The notes under the pieces were generated by a model. That model did no database searches. It was not told the origin of the DNA and saw nothing but the letters and a program-made list of their open reading frames with translations. Position numbers and translations under genes: made by a program. Source: Deltaproteobacteria bacterium (GTDB taxonomy: Bacteria; Desulfobacterota; Desulfobacteria; Desulfobacterales; UBA5852). Taken from it: a DNA stretch of 64,000 nt. Shown here one piece after another: positions 51,953 through 60,687 of this stretch (the first letter of the stretch is position 1; every line of letters begins with the position of its first letter). Location: assembly GCA_020444045.1 (NCBI GenBank), contig JAHLLS010000008.1, positions 124,001 through 188,000 of the forward strand. Direction: 5' to 3'.

Positions 51953-53809
51953 ATGCATTCCGATAGTCCGAAAAAGAATCCGGAAGAAAAGAATGTCGGT
52001 GTTTACATCTGCCACTGCGGGGGCAATATTTCCGACCACGTCGATGTAACCCAACTCGCCAAGAACATCGAAACCATCGATGGGGTATCCGTCACCCACA
52101 CCAACATGTTCATGTGTTCCGACCCCGGCCAGGAGCTTATCCAGGAAGACATCAAAAACGGCAAAATCAACCGGGTGGTCGTGGCCTCCTGCGCCCCCAG
52201 CCTGCACGAACTGACCTTTCGCGGGGCCATCAAACGGGCCCAGATGAACCCGTATCTCTACGAACACGCCAACATCCGCGAGCAGGTCAGCTGGGTGCAT
52301 CACGGGGAAACCGCCACCGAAAAGGCCACCAGCCTCGTGGCGGCCGCTATCGCCAAGGCCAAAAACCTGGAACCCCTGGACCCGGTGCGGGTCGATGCCC
52401 ACAACCATGCCACCGTCATCGGGGCCGGCATGGCCGGCATGCGCGCGGCCTTGGATGTGGCCCGGCGCGGTATCGACGTCACCCTCCTGGAAAAATCAGC
52501 TTATCTGGGCGGCCGGACAGCCCAGTTGACCCGACTGGTGCCCACGGACGAAACAGCGGAAAACATCATCACGCCGTTGGCCGAAGCCGTCTGCCGGAAC
52601 CCACGGATCACGGTTTTGACCGGTACCGAAGTGGCCGGTTTTGAAGGCTATGTGGGCAATTTCAAACTGTCCCTCAAGCAGGCGCCCCCCACGGCCAATG
52701 ATGGGAACGCCCCCGGCACCTACGTGCCTTTTGCCGGATACCTGCCGCCCGCCCCCTCAGCGGCGGACGATGGCGGGGTAATCGAAACCGGCGTGATTAT
52801 TTTTGCCACCGGATTTAAACCCTATGAACCGCAGGAAAACGAGTTTGGCTATCTGACCCAGCCCGAGGTGATGACCCTGCCGGATTTTATCCGCCAGATC
52901 GCTGAAAATCCCGCCACCGGGAAAACATTGAAAATCCAGGGGCGCGACATCCGTCGCATCGCCTTTATCCACTGCGTCGGCAGCCGCCAGATTCCCGGCA
53001 TCCATGAACCCGGACCGGGCGCCAACCTGAATGAATACTGCTCACGAACCTGTTGCAGCGCCATCCTCAGGGCGGCCGTCGAAATTCGCCGCAATCACCC
53101 GGACACCCACGTGCTGGACTACTACCGGGATATCCGCACCTATGGCCGGGGCCAGGAAGCCTACTACGACCGGGCCGCGGAACAAAACGTCCTCTTCTTC
53201 CGTTTTGAACCCGACACCCCCCCGGTGATCGAACGCAGCAGCGGCAAATATCCTCTAAAAATACGCGTCAAGGACACCCTTACGTTTGGCGAAGAATTGA
53301 CGGCCGAGGTCGACCTGGTGGTACTGGCGGTCGGCATGGAGGCCCAGCCGATCGGAGACCTGGTGGAGATGATGAAACTGCCGACCGGCATGGACGGTTT
53401 CCTGCAGGAGGTCCACCCCAAACTCAGGCCGGTGGAAGTCGCCAACAACGGCGTCCTCCTGGCGGGCACCTGCCAGGCCCCCTTCGATGTTTCCGAAGCG
53501 TGCGCCGCCGCGCAGGCCGCCGCGGTTAAAACCGCCACCCTGCTGGCCAAAGGCTACGTGGAACTCGACCCCTACGTGGCCGAAGTCGATCCCGAACGGT
53601 GCAGCGGCAACGGCTTGTGTCAGAAGGTCTGCCCTGTAACCGGCGCTATCCAGATCGACCGGGCGGCGGATGGACGCGCCACGGTCAATCCGGCCCTGTG
53701 CACCGGCTGCGGGATCTGTGCGGCCGAATGCCCCGACCACGCCATCGATATCAAGGGCTGGACCCTCCAACAATACGAAGACATGGTGGATGCCATTATC
53801 GCCGCTTGA
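51953..53809 (+). CDS. HdrA-like FAD/Fe-S protein (2)
   Basis: The protein has 618 residues. The N-terminal HdrA domain is VGVYICHCGGNISDHVDV with VASCAPSLHE. FAD binding is at AGMAGMRAALDVARRGIDV. The usual FPTxDCxxC motif after the FAD loop is missing (LTRLVPTDETA), as in QmoB-type members. Other parts are IHCVGSRQ, CSRTCCSAI and a C-terminal double ferredoxin (CSGNGLCQKVCP, CTGCGICAAECP). Ribosome site AGGAG before ATG 51953. With HdrA-1, MvhD and HdrC/NarI it recapitulates the parts of QmoABC in a different arrangement. Confidence 0.9.
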   Translation: MHSDSPKKNPEEKNVGVYICHCGGNISDHVDVTQLAKNIETIDGVSVTHTNMFMCSDPGQELIQEDIKNGKINRVVVASCAPSLHELTFRGAIKRAQMNPYLYEHANIREQVSWVHHGETATEKATSLVAAAIAKAKNLEPLDPVRVDAHNHATVIGAGMAGMRAALDVARRGIDVTLLEKSAYLGGRTAQLTRLVPTDETAENIITPLAEAVCRNPRITVLTGTEVAGFEGYVGNFKLSLKQAPPTANDGNAPGTYVPFAGYLPPAPSAADDGGVIETGVIIFATGFKPYEPQENEFGYLTQPEVMTLPDFIRQIAENPATGKTLKIQGRDIRRIAFIHCVGSRQIPGIHEPGPGANLNEYCSRTCCSAILRAAVEIRRNHPDTHVLDYYRDIRTYGRGQEAYYDRAAEQNVLFFRFEPDTPPVIERSSGKYPLKIRVKDTLTFGEELTAEVDLVVLAVGMEAQPIGDLVEMMKLPTGMDGFLQEVHPKLRPVEVANNGVLLAGTCQAPFDVSEACAAAQAAAVKTATLLAKGYVELDPYVAEVDPERCSGNGLCQKVCPVTGAIQIDRAADGRATVNPALCTGCGICAAECPDHAIDIKGWTLQQYEDMVDAIIAA

Positions 53810-53876
53810 AACCAGCGGGAGTGTTTTCACAGCAACGTCATTGCGTCTATCGCATCACGAAAACCGGAGTTGAGCC

Positions 53877-54155
53877 ATGAGCCCGAAACCCGACAAAGAA
53901 GCCCTGAAACAGCTGCGCCAGGAACGCAAAGCGTTTATCGACCGGGCGCGGCAATCGGTCAAAGAACAGAATAAAATAACCAAGGCCATTAAAACCGAGC
54001 TTGCCAAAGAGGCCTACACTGTTCCCGAGATTGCCCGGGCGCTGAAAATGAAGACCGCCACGGTCCTGATGTTTATCTCCGCCCTGCGCAAATACGGCGA
54101 AGTCGTCGAAGGCCCCAAGGATGGCGACTACTTTAAATACCAGTTGGCGGAATAA
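53877..54155 (+). CDS. Small winged-helix-like protein of the Hdr operon
   Basis: This 92-residue basic protein has a helical N-terminus (KEALKQLRQERKAFIDRAR) and a C-terminal winged-helix-like region (YTVPEIARALKMKTATVLM, then RKYGEVVEG with the wing DGDYFKY). It looks like a small DNA-binding or protein-docking module. It is placed between HdrA-2 and HdrC/NarI in the same direction with about 70-100-base gaps. I recall similar small proteins beside hdr genes in sulfate reducers, function not known. Confidence 0.7.
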   Translation: MSPKPDKEALKQLRQERKAFIDRARQSVKEQNKITKAIKTELAKEAYTVPEIARALKMKTATVLMFISALRKYGEVVEGPKDGDYFKYQLAE

Positions 54156-54260
54156 CCGGCGTTTGGCCCGCCCGCTTTGGGTCGAGGCAAAGCCAACGAT
54201 GATAAAGATGCAATTCATACGGCCTCGAACCTTTAGAGCTAAGAACCATGGAGATATACG

Positions 54261-55427
54261 ATGAGCTCCGAAGTCAATCCCGAACTGCTGTTGAATCTTA
54301 AAGAATTTGGTGTCGAAGACGCCGCCACCTGTTTCAACTGCGGCAATTGTACGGCCGTGTGTTCCCTGTCCTCCGAAGCCACGCCGTTTCCAAGAAAAGT
54401 GATTCGCTACCTGCAGCTGGGGCTGAAGGACAAACTTGTCGCCAGCCCTGAGCCCTGGTTGTGCTATTACTGCGGCGACTGCTCGGAAACCTGCCCGCGC
54501 CAGGCCAACCCGGGCGAGGTCATGATGGGGTTACGGCGGTATTTGACGTCGATGTACGACTGGACCGGCATATCGCGACTCTTTTACACCTCCAAAGTGT
54601 TCGAGGTGACCGCGATCCTGCTGGTGGCCGCCCTGGTGGGATTGGGCTTCTATTTTTTCCATGGCCCCATGTTGACGGACCGTGTGGCCCTTAACGTGTT
54701 CGCCCCCAACACCACGATTGAAATTCTGGACCTGATCATGCTGGCAGTGCTCTCCTTTTTTCTGCTCACCAATGCCTATCGCATGTTCAAAGCCGTCATG
54801 GGGGATCCCGACCAGTACCCGGCGCTTTCCTTTGCCGAAAAGCAGCAGGTCCAGAACCGGCTGTTGCGGGGGGTTCCCTTGGCGATCTATATCCGTGAGG
54901 CCAAAGAATTCGTTCTGCAATTTTTCACTCAGAAGAAATTCGCCGCCTGCGGCACCCGGTCCCAAAATATCCAGTGGATCAATCACCTGTTGATCATGAC
55001 CGGTTATTCGATCGTCTTTGCCCTGGTGGTCATCGGTATCCGCTGGTTCCAGCGCGATGAGATCTATCCGCTCTGGCATCCCATACGCGTACTGGGCTAC
55101 TACGCCACTTTTGCGATCCTTTACGGTACGACCATCGCCATCTGGGGACGGATCAAGAAAAGCAAAACCGTTTATGAACACAGCCACTCCTCGGATTGGG
55201 CCTTTCTCATCCTGCTGTGGCTGACGACCTTTACCGGGATTCTGATCCATGTGGGCCGGCTGCTCGAACTGCCGCTGACGACCTACGCCATCTATGTCAT
55301 CCACATGATGATCGCCGTGCCCATGCTGGTCATCGAGGTCCCCTTTGCCAAATGGACCCATCAGCTCTACCGGCCACTGGTCCTCTACCTGATGAAGGTC
55401 AAACAACGCGCCCTGCAAGGCGTGTAA
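54261..55427 (+). CDS. HdrC-NarI fusion, QmoC-like membrane subunit
   Basis: Residues about 1-95 are an HdrC-type ferredoxin with CFNCGNCTAVC and CYYCGDCSETCP. The remainder has six hydrophobic segments of the NarI/cytochrome b family, with histidines (INHLL, LWHPI, LIHVGR, VIHMMI) suited to haem b. This is the QmoC layout at its usual length (388 residues). It should exchange electrons between menaquinone and the soluble HdrA-like subunits. It is not next to aprBA, so this is a second, Qmo-like module rather than the canonical one. Confidence 0.92.
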   Translation: MSSEVNPELLLNLKEFGVEDAATCFNCGNCTAVCSLSSEATPFPRKVIRYLQLGLKDKLVASPEPWLCYYCGDCSETCPRQANPGEVMMGLRRYLTSMYDWTGISRLFYTSKVFEVTAILLVAALVGLGFYFFHGPMLTDRVALNVFAPNTTIEILDLIMLAVLSFFLLTNAYRMFKAVMGDPDQYPALSFAEKQQVQNRLLRGVPLAIYIREAKEFVLQFFTQKKFAACGTRSQNIQWINHLLIMTGYSIVFALVVIGIRWFQRDEIYPLWHPIRVLGYYATFAILYGTTIAIWGRIKKSKTVYEHSHSSDWAFLILLWLTTFTGILIHVGRLLELPLTTYAIYVIHMMIAVPMLVIEVPFAKWTHQLYRPLVLYLMKVKQRALQGV

Positions 55428-55497
55428 CCGTCGTGAATGCATGGACGCCCCATGAACAATTGAGCCACCACCGCATCTATCAAAGGAAGGAAGACAA

Positions 55498-55878
55498 ATG
55501 AGCACCGAACCTGTCGAAAAAATACTCTATTTTTGTACAAAAGCAGGAGATGACCCTGAAAAAGCCGCCATGCCCTTCGTTATGGCGAACGCGGCACTGG
55601 CCATGGATATCGGCGCCACGGTTTGCCTCCAGGGCAATGGCGTTTACCTGGCCCAGAAGGGCTACACCGAAACGATGCTGCCACCGGGCGGATTCCCGCC
55701 GCTCAAAAAATTGATCAGCGAGTTTATCGAACTGGGCGGCAATCTGCTGGTTTGCGTCCCCTGCATCAAGGAGCGCAACATCGACGAAAAACAGGATCTC
55801 ATCGAAGGCAGCAAAACCACGGCCGCCGGGGCGTTGAACGTGGAGGCCATCGAATCCAACGCCGTGTTCGTTTATTGA
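55498..55878 (+). CDS. DsrE/DsrF-like sulfur-relay protein
   Basis: The protein has 126 residues. ILYFCTKAGDDPEKAAMPF starts the fold. GNLLVCVPCIKERNID contains two cysteines at the position of the DsrE active Cys, and LNVEAIESNAVFVY closes it. It acts with TusA in sulfur relay. Its place at the end of the Hdr/TusA operon, 70 bases after QmoC, supports a sulfane-sulfur role for the whole set. Ribosome site AAGGAAGG. Confidence 0.88.
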   Translation: MSTEPVEKILYFCTKAGDDPEKAAMPFVMANAALAMDIGATVCLQGNGVYLAQKGYTETMLPPGGFPPLKKLISEFIELGGNLLVCVPCIKERNIDEKQDLIEGSKTTAAGALNVEAIESNAVFVY

Positions 55879-56007
55879 TACGGACTGCCGTGGAGGAAAC
55901 GCAACACACAACGCCATACAGGCAATCTTCCCTGGAACGACCGGCATAATGAGCGACTGGTCTGGCAAACCGATTGGCCGGGTGGTGAGGGAATGTGAGA
56001 GGATCTT

Positions 56008-56715
56008 ATGGAAACCGCATCGATAGCGAATTCGCCGAAGCGAATCACGGATCTGGTGGCAATCAAGCAGGCCGGAGGGGAGGTCACGCTGAAAACGACC
56101 TTTGAAATCCTGCCCGTCGACTTCCACCATAAACGCAGCCCGTTTCAGGCCTATATATTTCTGGCGAAATATGCGGGAACGATTGACGGCAAGGCATTTG
56201 CCTTCCGAAAATGCTACGCCAGGGGTTGCCCCAACAACTTGTGCACCCACGTCTCCATCGCCGTCCGGATCGCCAATCGCTATCTGCAGCGTGATTATCA
56301 TACCCTTTCATCGGCGGGCATTCCGGTCGAAGAGACCCTTTTCAGTCTCGATGACATGGTGGTCAAGTTCGACCGCCTGAAGAGCGAGGAAGCCAAAGCC
56401 CTGACGCTTCACGACCTGGTGGGGATGGCCCGCTCCGGGGAAAAAATCAAGCTGTCGATTGCCCTGGAAATCCTGCCCGCGGTGGAACATTTCGCCCAGC
56501 ATGAAAACGCCCAGACGTTTCTGAGCGGCGAATTCGCGGCTAAAACGGCGGCCGGTGAAACGTATTCCTGTCAGCGCTGCTTTGCCTGCTATGCAACAGA
56601 CGACATGGAGCGCGAAAAACCGATCGCCGTCAAAATCGCAAATGCGCGCCTGAACTTGATTTACAGAGAGTTCGACCAGAGCGGCATCGACTATACCCCC
56701 CAGCTTTTCGAATAG
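56008..56715 (+). CDS. Unknown Cys-rich protein made of two repeated units
   Basis: The protein has 235 residues with an internal duplication. Unit 1 (about 20-115) has VTLKTTFEILPVDFHH, CYARGCPNNLCTH and IAVRIANRYLQRDY...AGI. Unit 2 (about 140-230) has IKLSIALEILPAVEHF, CQRCFACY and IAVKIANARLNLIY...SGI. Each unit holds a Cys cluster (CxxxxCxxxxC; CxxCxxC) that may bind metal or Fe-S. No known domain is recognised. It follows the DsrE-like gene by 129 bases, with GAGAGGA before the ATG, and precedes a PAS protein; a redox-sensing or sulfur-binding role is a guess. Confidence 0.78.
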   Translation: METASIANSPKRITDLVAIKQAGGEVTLKTTFEILPVDFHHKRSPFQAYIFLAKYAGTIDGKAFAFRKCYARGCPNNLCTHVSIAVRIANRYLQRDYHTLSSAGIPVEETLFSLDDMVVKFDRLKSEEAKALTLHDLVGMARSGEKIKLSIALEILPAVEHFAQHENAQTFLSGEFAAKTAAGETYSCQRCFACYATDDMEREKPIAVKIANARLNLIYREFDQSGIDYTPQLFE

Positions 56716-56813
56716 CCTCTGGCAGCCGGGCCGGTGCGGTGCTTCACCCGATCGGATGGGGGATGGCGTCCGATAGTGAAACCATAGCCGTTGATGGAAG
56801 GAGAAACACCGCC

Positions 56814-57458
56814 ATGGATGGGGACGCCCGGCCCTATAGCCCAGCAGACGCACGGCTTACCGCCATTCTGGATTCCCTGCTGCTGGGCCTGGGCGCCGTC
56901 ATCATCGATCCCGCCCGGCACCGCATCGTTTATGTCAATGCCGAGGCGGCCGCACTAATCAACAGCCCCGTGGCCGACATGCTCGGCAAAGTCTGCCACC
57001 GATTTATTTTCCCCGTGGCCGCCGGCCAATGCCCCATCACCGATTTGCATCAGGATATCGATCATTCCGAACGCTGCGTGCTCAATCATGCCGGTGAAAA
57101 AATCCCAATCCTCAAAACCGTCAAAAAAATTCAATTTTCCGGCCGCGAACACCTTTTGGAAACCTTCATGGACATCAGCGCCGTGAAGGAAAAAGAGCGG
57201 CTGCAGGACGTCTTGGAGATGGCCGGCGCGGCCTCCCACCATTTAGGCCAGCCGCTTCAAATCCTGCTGACCAGTATCGAATACTTGAGCCGCCACCCCT
57301 CGGAAAAACAGCCCCACGATATGGTGGAGGAGATGCTGAAGGCGACCCGCAAGCTGAAAGCCATCATTCATCGCATCCAAAACATCACCCAATATGAAAC
57401 CGAAGAATATATCAAAGGCAAACGCATCGTCGACCTCGAAAAGGCCTCCCTCCGATAG
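56814..57458 (+). CDS. PAS-HisKA protein without an ATPase domain
   Basis: The ATG at 56814 follows GGAAGGAG at normal spacing; the frame is open to 56739. Residues about 15-125 are a PAS domain with three spaced cysteines (KVCHRFIF, QCPITDL, ERCVLNH) in a row recalling the activators' Cys-PAS. Residues about 140-205 form a HisKA-like helical pair with AASHHLGQPLQILLTSIEYL (H-box). The chain stops before any HATPase_c domain. No separate kinase ATPase gene follows, so this is a truncated or adapter-type sensor that may dimerise with, or be phosphorylated by, another kinase. Confidence 0.82.
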   Translation: MDGDARPYSPADARLTAILDSLLLGLGAVIIDPARHRIVYVNAEAAALINSPVADMLGKVCHRFIFPVAAGQCPITDLHQDIDHSERCVLNHAGEKIPILKTVKKIQFSGREHLLETFMDISAVKEKERLQDVLEMAGAASHHLGQPLQILLTSIEYLSRHPSEKQPHDMVEEMLKATRKLKAIIHRIQNITQYETEEYIKGKRIVDLEKASLR

Positions 57459-57771
57459 CATCTGGGTATAAGGTTTCGGAACACAAACTCCGCCTGTAAT
57501 CGTGTCAATGAATGATAATGCATGCAGATAAAGTATATTATAAAATCTGGAGTCGGACCGCTAAGGGTAGTCCCCAGGCATGGTTGTTGACTACGCGGAG
57601 GCATCCCTTGGTAATGATTTACGGCTATGGATGATAAATAATTTGAAGCTTGGTCCGATAGGTGAACGGGGGAAGGCTCTTCATCAGTTATGCATGAAGT
57701 GAAGTAGGCGGTCGGGGAATAGGCCGGCTTATTCGGATTCGGGCAGCCTAAGCGATGCTTGGGCCGCTCTT
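57459..57771. other. Gene-free stretch ending in a hairpin
   Basis: No gene is seen. GCCTAAGC-GAT-GCTTGGGC at 57746-57764, followed by CGCTCTTTT, is a likely terminator for the rightward redox operon; it also abuts the stop of the leftward PIN-like gene. Confidence 0.5.
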
Positions 57772-58152
57772 TTAAAGTGGGTATTTTTTAAACTTAGTGC
57801 CCGTGGGCGGTACTTTGTATGCAAAGGGTGTTCTATTTTTTGCAGCTTGTTCTTTTATGCGGGGCCAATTCCTGACGATCTGCCGAATCAGGGCACATCG
57901 GCCCCTATTCTTTCCACCTATAAAAAAAGCGCCGACCTTATATCTTTTTAGCGCAGCGAACTCTGCAACGTTGTATCGAATTCTTTCATCCCTCGTTATT
58001 AAAAACCACCCTTTTTCACCAATATATTTCAGCAATTCAACATCTTGTACTTCAGGTGGGAAACATTCGGTTAAGTGTGTTACATCTTCCCCAAATGCCC
58101 TTAAGCCAAGTACAATATTTACACTAAGATTATTATCGACGAAGAATCTCAT
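57772..58152 (-). CDS. PIN-like toxin (DUF5615 type)
   Basis: This 126-residue protein begins MRFFVDNNLSVNIVLGLRAF, with the first acidic residue of a PIN fold. EVQDVELLKYIGEKGWFLIT followed by RDERIR supplies the next acidic residues and the basic tail of the DUF5615/VapC-like group. It is encoded with a 4-base overlap after the DUF433-type gene, the standard order antitoxin-toxin. An RNase activity is the family expectation. Confidence 0.75.
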   Translation of the reverse strand: MRFFVDNNLSVNIVLGLRAFGEDVTHLTECFPPEVQDVELLKYIGEKGWFLITRDERIRYNVAEFAALKRYKVGAFFIGGKNRGRCALIRQIVRNWPRIKEQAAKNRTPFAYKVPPTGTKFKKYPL

Positions 58153-58874
58153 GCAGCAAGTTGTTGCTCAAATTGAATGGCAGCCTTAACTTCTCTTTCG
58201 CTGATGTTCATCCATTTAGATACTCTATTGATATCTTCGTTTTCACCTTTAAAAAAGTCATACACGTTTAATGTCGTGATATTTTTCTTTTTAATAATTG
58301 GTCTCCCAAAGGAGATTGCAGGATCAAGCACTATGAGGCCATCCTTCCCCAATGGATACCATCTTCTAGCAACACCGCAGGGCTGATCAAAATCGATTTG
58401 GTGTGATAATTGGCGAATAACAGATGAAATAACCCATTGTCCGCCAGAAAGTAGCTCTAATATCGCATCTCCACTATCTTTTACTTCCAAATAAATATTC
58501 CGTCCGTCCGTAAAAAATGATTCCCTGGCAAAATGATTTGTTCCAAGTATTTTCGTTGCTTCTACAAGAGCCGCCCTGACCTTTTGTAAGCTTAGGCCAT
58601 AATTTAGAAACCGTTTAACAAACAAAAGATCAATCAGGTCAACAAATGAAGCATAGCATGAGTCTGGCGGAGCACTTCTTTTAATTACCGGCTTTTGGTG
58701 CTTAACCTCAAAAACATTCTCTGATTTCTCATATTTGTAGCTGTAGCCCTTTATCCATCTGCGCACGCGTCCGGATGATAGACCAACGAACCTTGCCGCC
58801 TCTGCGGCGGTATACATTGGATAGTCCCAAGGGGAGTCGCCGATATCAGGCATTTTACAAGTAATATCCATCAT
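58149..58874 (-). CDS. DUF433-type antitoxin with N-terminal HTH
   Basis: The protein has 241 residues. YTAAEAARFVGLSSGRVRRW is a MerR-like helix-turn-helix that would bind DNA. FVDLIDLLFVKRFLNYGLSL and a C-terminal DUF433-like region (LVLDPAISFGRPIIKKKNIT, then WMNISEREVKAAIQFEQ) follow. DUF433 proteins pair with PIN-like DUF5615 toxins, as here with a 4-base overlap. The pair is AT-rich relative to the redox operon and probably self-regulated by the HTH domain. Confidence 0.75.
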   Translation of the reverse strand: MMDITCKMPDIGDSPWDYPMYTAAEAARFVGLSSGRVRRWIKGYSYKYEKSENVFEVKHQKPVIKRSAPPDSCYASFVDLIDLLFVKRFLNYGLSLQKVRAALVEATKILGTNHFARESFFTDGRNIYLEVKDSGDAILELLSGGQWVISSVIRQLSHQIDFDQPCGVARRWYPLGKDGLIVLDPAISFGRPIIKKKNITTLNVYDFFKGENEDINRVSKWMNISEREVKAAIQFEQQLAA

Positions 58875-59041
58875 ACCCTCAAATGGCGCTTAATTACTGA
58901 AGGAAGCTTGAACAAGTCGAAATTCAGAAAAAGGTTTTACGAAAGTGCTTTAACTTATTTGTAAATCACGATCACCGTCAAATCAAGACCTAAGACCATG
59001 GGGGCGTCAAATTGTCGGGATTGGAATTTGCTTTTCTACCA

Positions 59042-59083
59042 AAAAAACAAGGGACATAGAATCGCTTCTAAGTCCCTGTTTTT
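59042..59083. terminator. Bidirectional terminator at the tRNA-fragment boundary
   Basis: GGGACATAGAATCGCTTCTA followed by AGTCCC forms a stem of about 11 pairs (GGGAC.TAGAA/TTCTA.GTCCC). An A-run lies before it and TTTTT after, so it works on both strands. It stands just downstream of the tRNA 3' end on the minus strand. Confidence 0.8.
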
Positions 59084-59088
59084 ATTAG

Positions 59089-59133
59089 TGGCGGGAGCGA
59101 CGAGACTCGAACTCGCGACCTCCGGCGTGACAG
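59089..59133 (-). other. tRNA 3'-end fragment (probable att site of a genomic island)
   Basis: Minus strand: GGTCGCGAGTTCGAGTCTCG continuing TCGCTCCCGCCA. This is a T-stem/loop (GCGAG-TTCGAGT-CTCGT), an acceptor 3' strand, a discriminator base and CCA. The 5' half of the tRNA is absent; upstream bases do not match. Duplicated tRNA 3' ends are left by integrases. With the tRNA reading leftward, the island should extend to the right, where base composition becomes AT-rich, and the intact tRNA should lie beyond base 64000. Confidence 0.7.
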
Positions 59134-59357
59134 AGCGATTTTGTAGTGATTCCGGCGTATTCCACCTATATCAAACCACCAAAATAGACATTGAAATCCG
59201 TTAAAAGCCGTCAAAGAAGCCGTCACTGGCTTCTTTATAGTAGCTCGTTTTAACAGTAACCTCCAAGAGAGGTCACATTGACCTTTGTCATATCACAGTT
59301 TACTGATATAATTATTATAATTTACCCATATCGCCATATAAGTCAGGGGGAGTCAAT

Positions 59358-60332
59358 ATGGATAGGATGGTATATTGCAATGTTGGATGGATGAACAAAT
59401 ATCAGGGCCTTGCCAAAGATAAAATTTCTGGGGGGGGACAATTTGTTTCAGATACAGGCTATGGGCATGAAATGTTTAATTTCTTGCCGCACAAGGGCTT
59501 TATGTATGGCTATGTGCAGCCAACTAAGGAAACAATAAGGATCGAGAGGCTTGGGGCAGATACAGAGGATAGCTTCATTGAAAATATCCTTGTGGTTTGG
59601 GTAGCAAAACAACCAGCAGGAGGTTCTCGAATTGTCGGATGGTATCAAAATGCCACTGTATATAAGGATTGGCAGCCAGCACCAAACAAATCAAACAGAA
59701 AATTTAAAGGTGAAAGTTTCGGTTTTTACATCAAAGCTAAAGACAAAGATTGCAAACTGTTATCTGTAGATAATAGAAATTTTGAAATACCAAGAACCGG
59801 CAATGTTCAGATGGGAAATTCAAATGTCTGGTATGCTGACCAAGAGAAACACGTTAATTTTAACAAAAAGGTCCAAAAATATATCAGTTCAGGTGGGACT
59901 ACACCTCGCACAAAAAGACAACCCAGGGGAAAGAGCGGCGGTCGCCAACCAGATCCATATTTAAGGCAAAAGGTCGAAAAAGAGGCGATAAAAGAAACTA
60001 TTAAGCATTACAATAAGCTGGGGTATGCTGTTGATTCTGTTGAGAAGGAGAATCTTGGTTGGGATTTAGAGGCAAGAATTGGAAGGAAAAAATTGAGGGT
60101 TGAAGTGAAGGGCAGTTCTCAAGATGCCGTCTATTTTGAACTAACACCTAACGAATACTCAAAGCTACAACAATTCAAAGAGAGCTATAGAATTAGTGTT
60201 CTCACCAACGCACTTACAGATAATAAGAATCTAAATATCTTCCTTTTTTCTGACGAAACAGGCAAATGGGAAAATGATTCTGGTGAAACTCTCACAATCA
60301 ATGAAAAAGTAAGTGCAGCAATGAGCCTATAA
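59358..60332 (+). CDS. DUF3883-type nuclease-like protein with an EVE/PUA-like N-terminal part
   Basis: In the C-terminal third (about 215-310) GYAVDSVEKENLGWDLEARI then RVEVKGSS fits a PD-(D/E)xK core (D...E-V-K) of the DUF3883 family. The N-terminal half (about 1-150), starting MVYCNVGWMNKYQGL with IVGWYQNATVYKD, looks like the start domain of restriction-type proteins that read modified bases, followed by a basic linker. A role in defence against foreign DNA is likely by family and island context, but no methylase is seen. It is AT-rich and sits 225 bases inside the island edge. Confidence 0.72.
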   Translation: MDRMVYCNVGWMNKYQGLAKDKISGGGQFVSDTGYGHEMFNFLPHKGFMYGYVQPTKETIRIERLGADTEDSFIENILVVWVAKQPAGGSRIVGWYQNATVYKDWQPAPNKSNRKFKGESFGFYIKAKDKDCKLLSVDNRNFEIPRTGNVQMGNSNVWYADQEKHVNFNKKVQKYISSGGTTPRTKRQPRGKSGGRQPDPYLRQKVEKEAIKETIKHYNKLGYAVDSVEKENLGWDLEARIGRKKLRVEVKGSSQDAVYFELTPNEYSKLQQFKESYRISVLTNALTDNKNLNIFLFSDETGKWENDSGETLTINEKVSAAMSL

Positions 60333-60687
60333 AATTTTTGATAAATTGTAATTGTTTAAATGAAGAATAGTGTGCGTCACCGGCACCCTAGCATAGTGTT
60401 AAACGCTGTAATACCAAACATACTGAAAAGTGTTACAAAATGCCTTGATACTGTAATTGTATCGTAATTACAGAACCTTGCGACATTACAAAAACATCAT
60501 TCGGCTCTGTATTCCGCTTCTGAATCAATAGATTCAGTATTATCGCCTTGATCTTTAATTCCCATATATCTCCCTAAAATTATATCGAAAATACCCAATA
60601 ATCCACCATACCTATCTGAAATTCTCAGAAAAATTTAACCAACCACCAAAATGGCCGATATACCCTATTGAGACATATTAGATTATC
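60333..60687. other. AT-rich gene-free spacer in the island
   Basis: No gene or clear element is seen in these 355 bases. Several short A/T runs could serve as promoters for the helicase gene; none is distinctive. Confidence 0.4.

Noticed and set aside
49592..55878. Calling the Hdr operon the canonical qmoABC
   Set aside because: MvhD is separate, HdrA-1 has the classical FPTxDCxxC motif, sulfur-carrier genes are included, and aprBA is absent.
59089..59133. A functional tRNA gene
   Set aside because: Only the T-arm and acceptor 3' strand are present; no matching 5' acceptor, D-arm or anticodon arm upstream.
58998..59204. 68-codon frame over the tRNA fragment
   Set aside because: Its GATRLELATSGV peptide is the well-known translation of a tRNA 3' end; it is not a gene.
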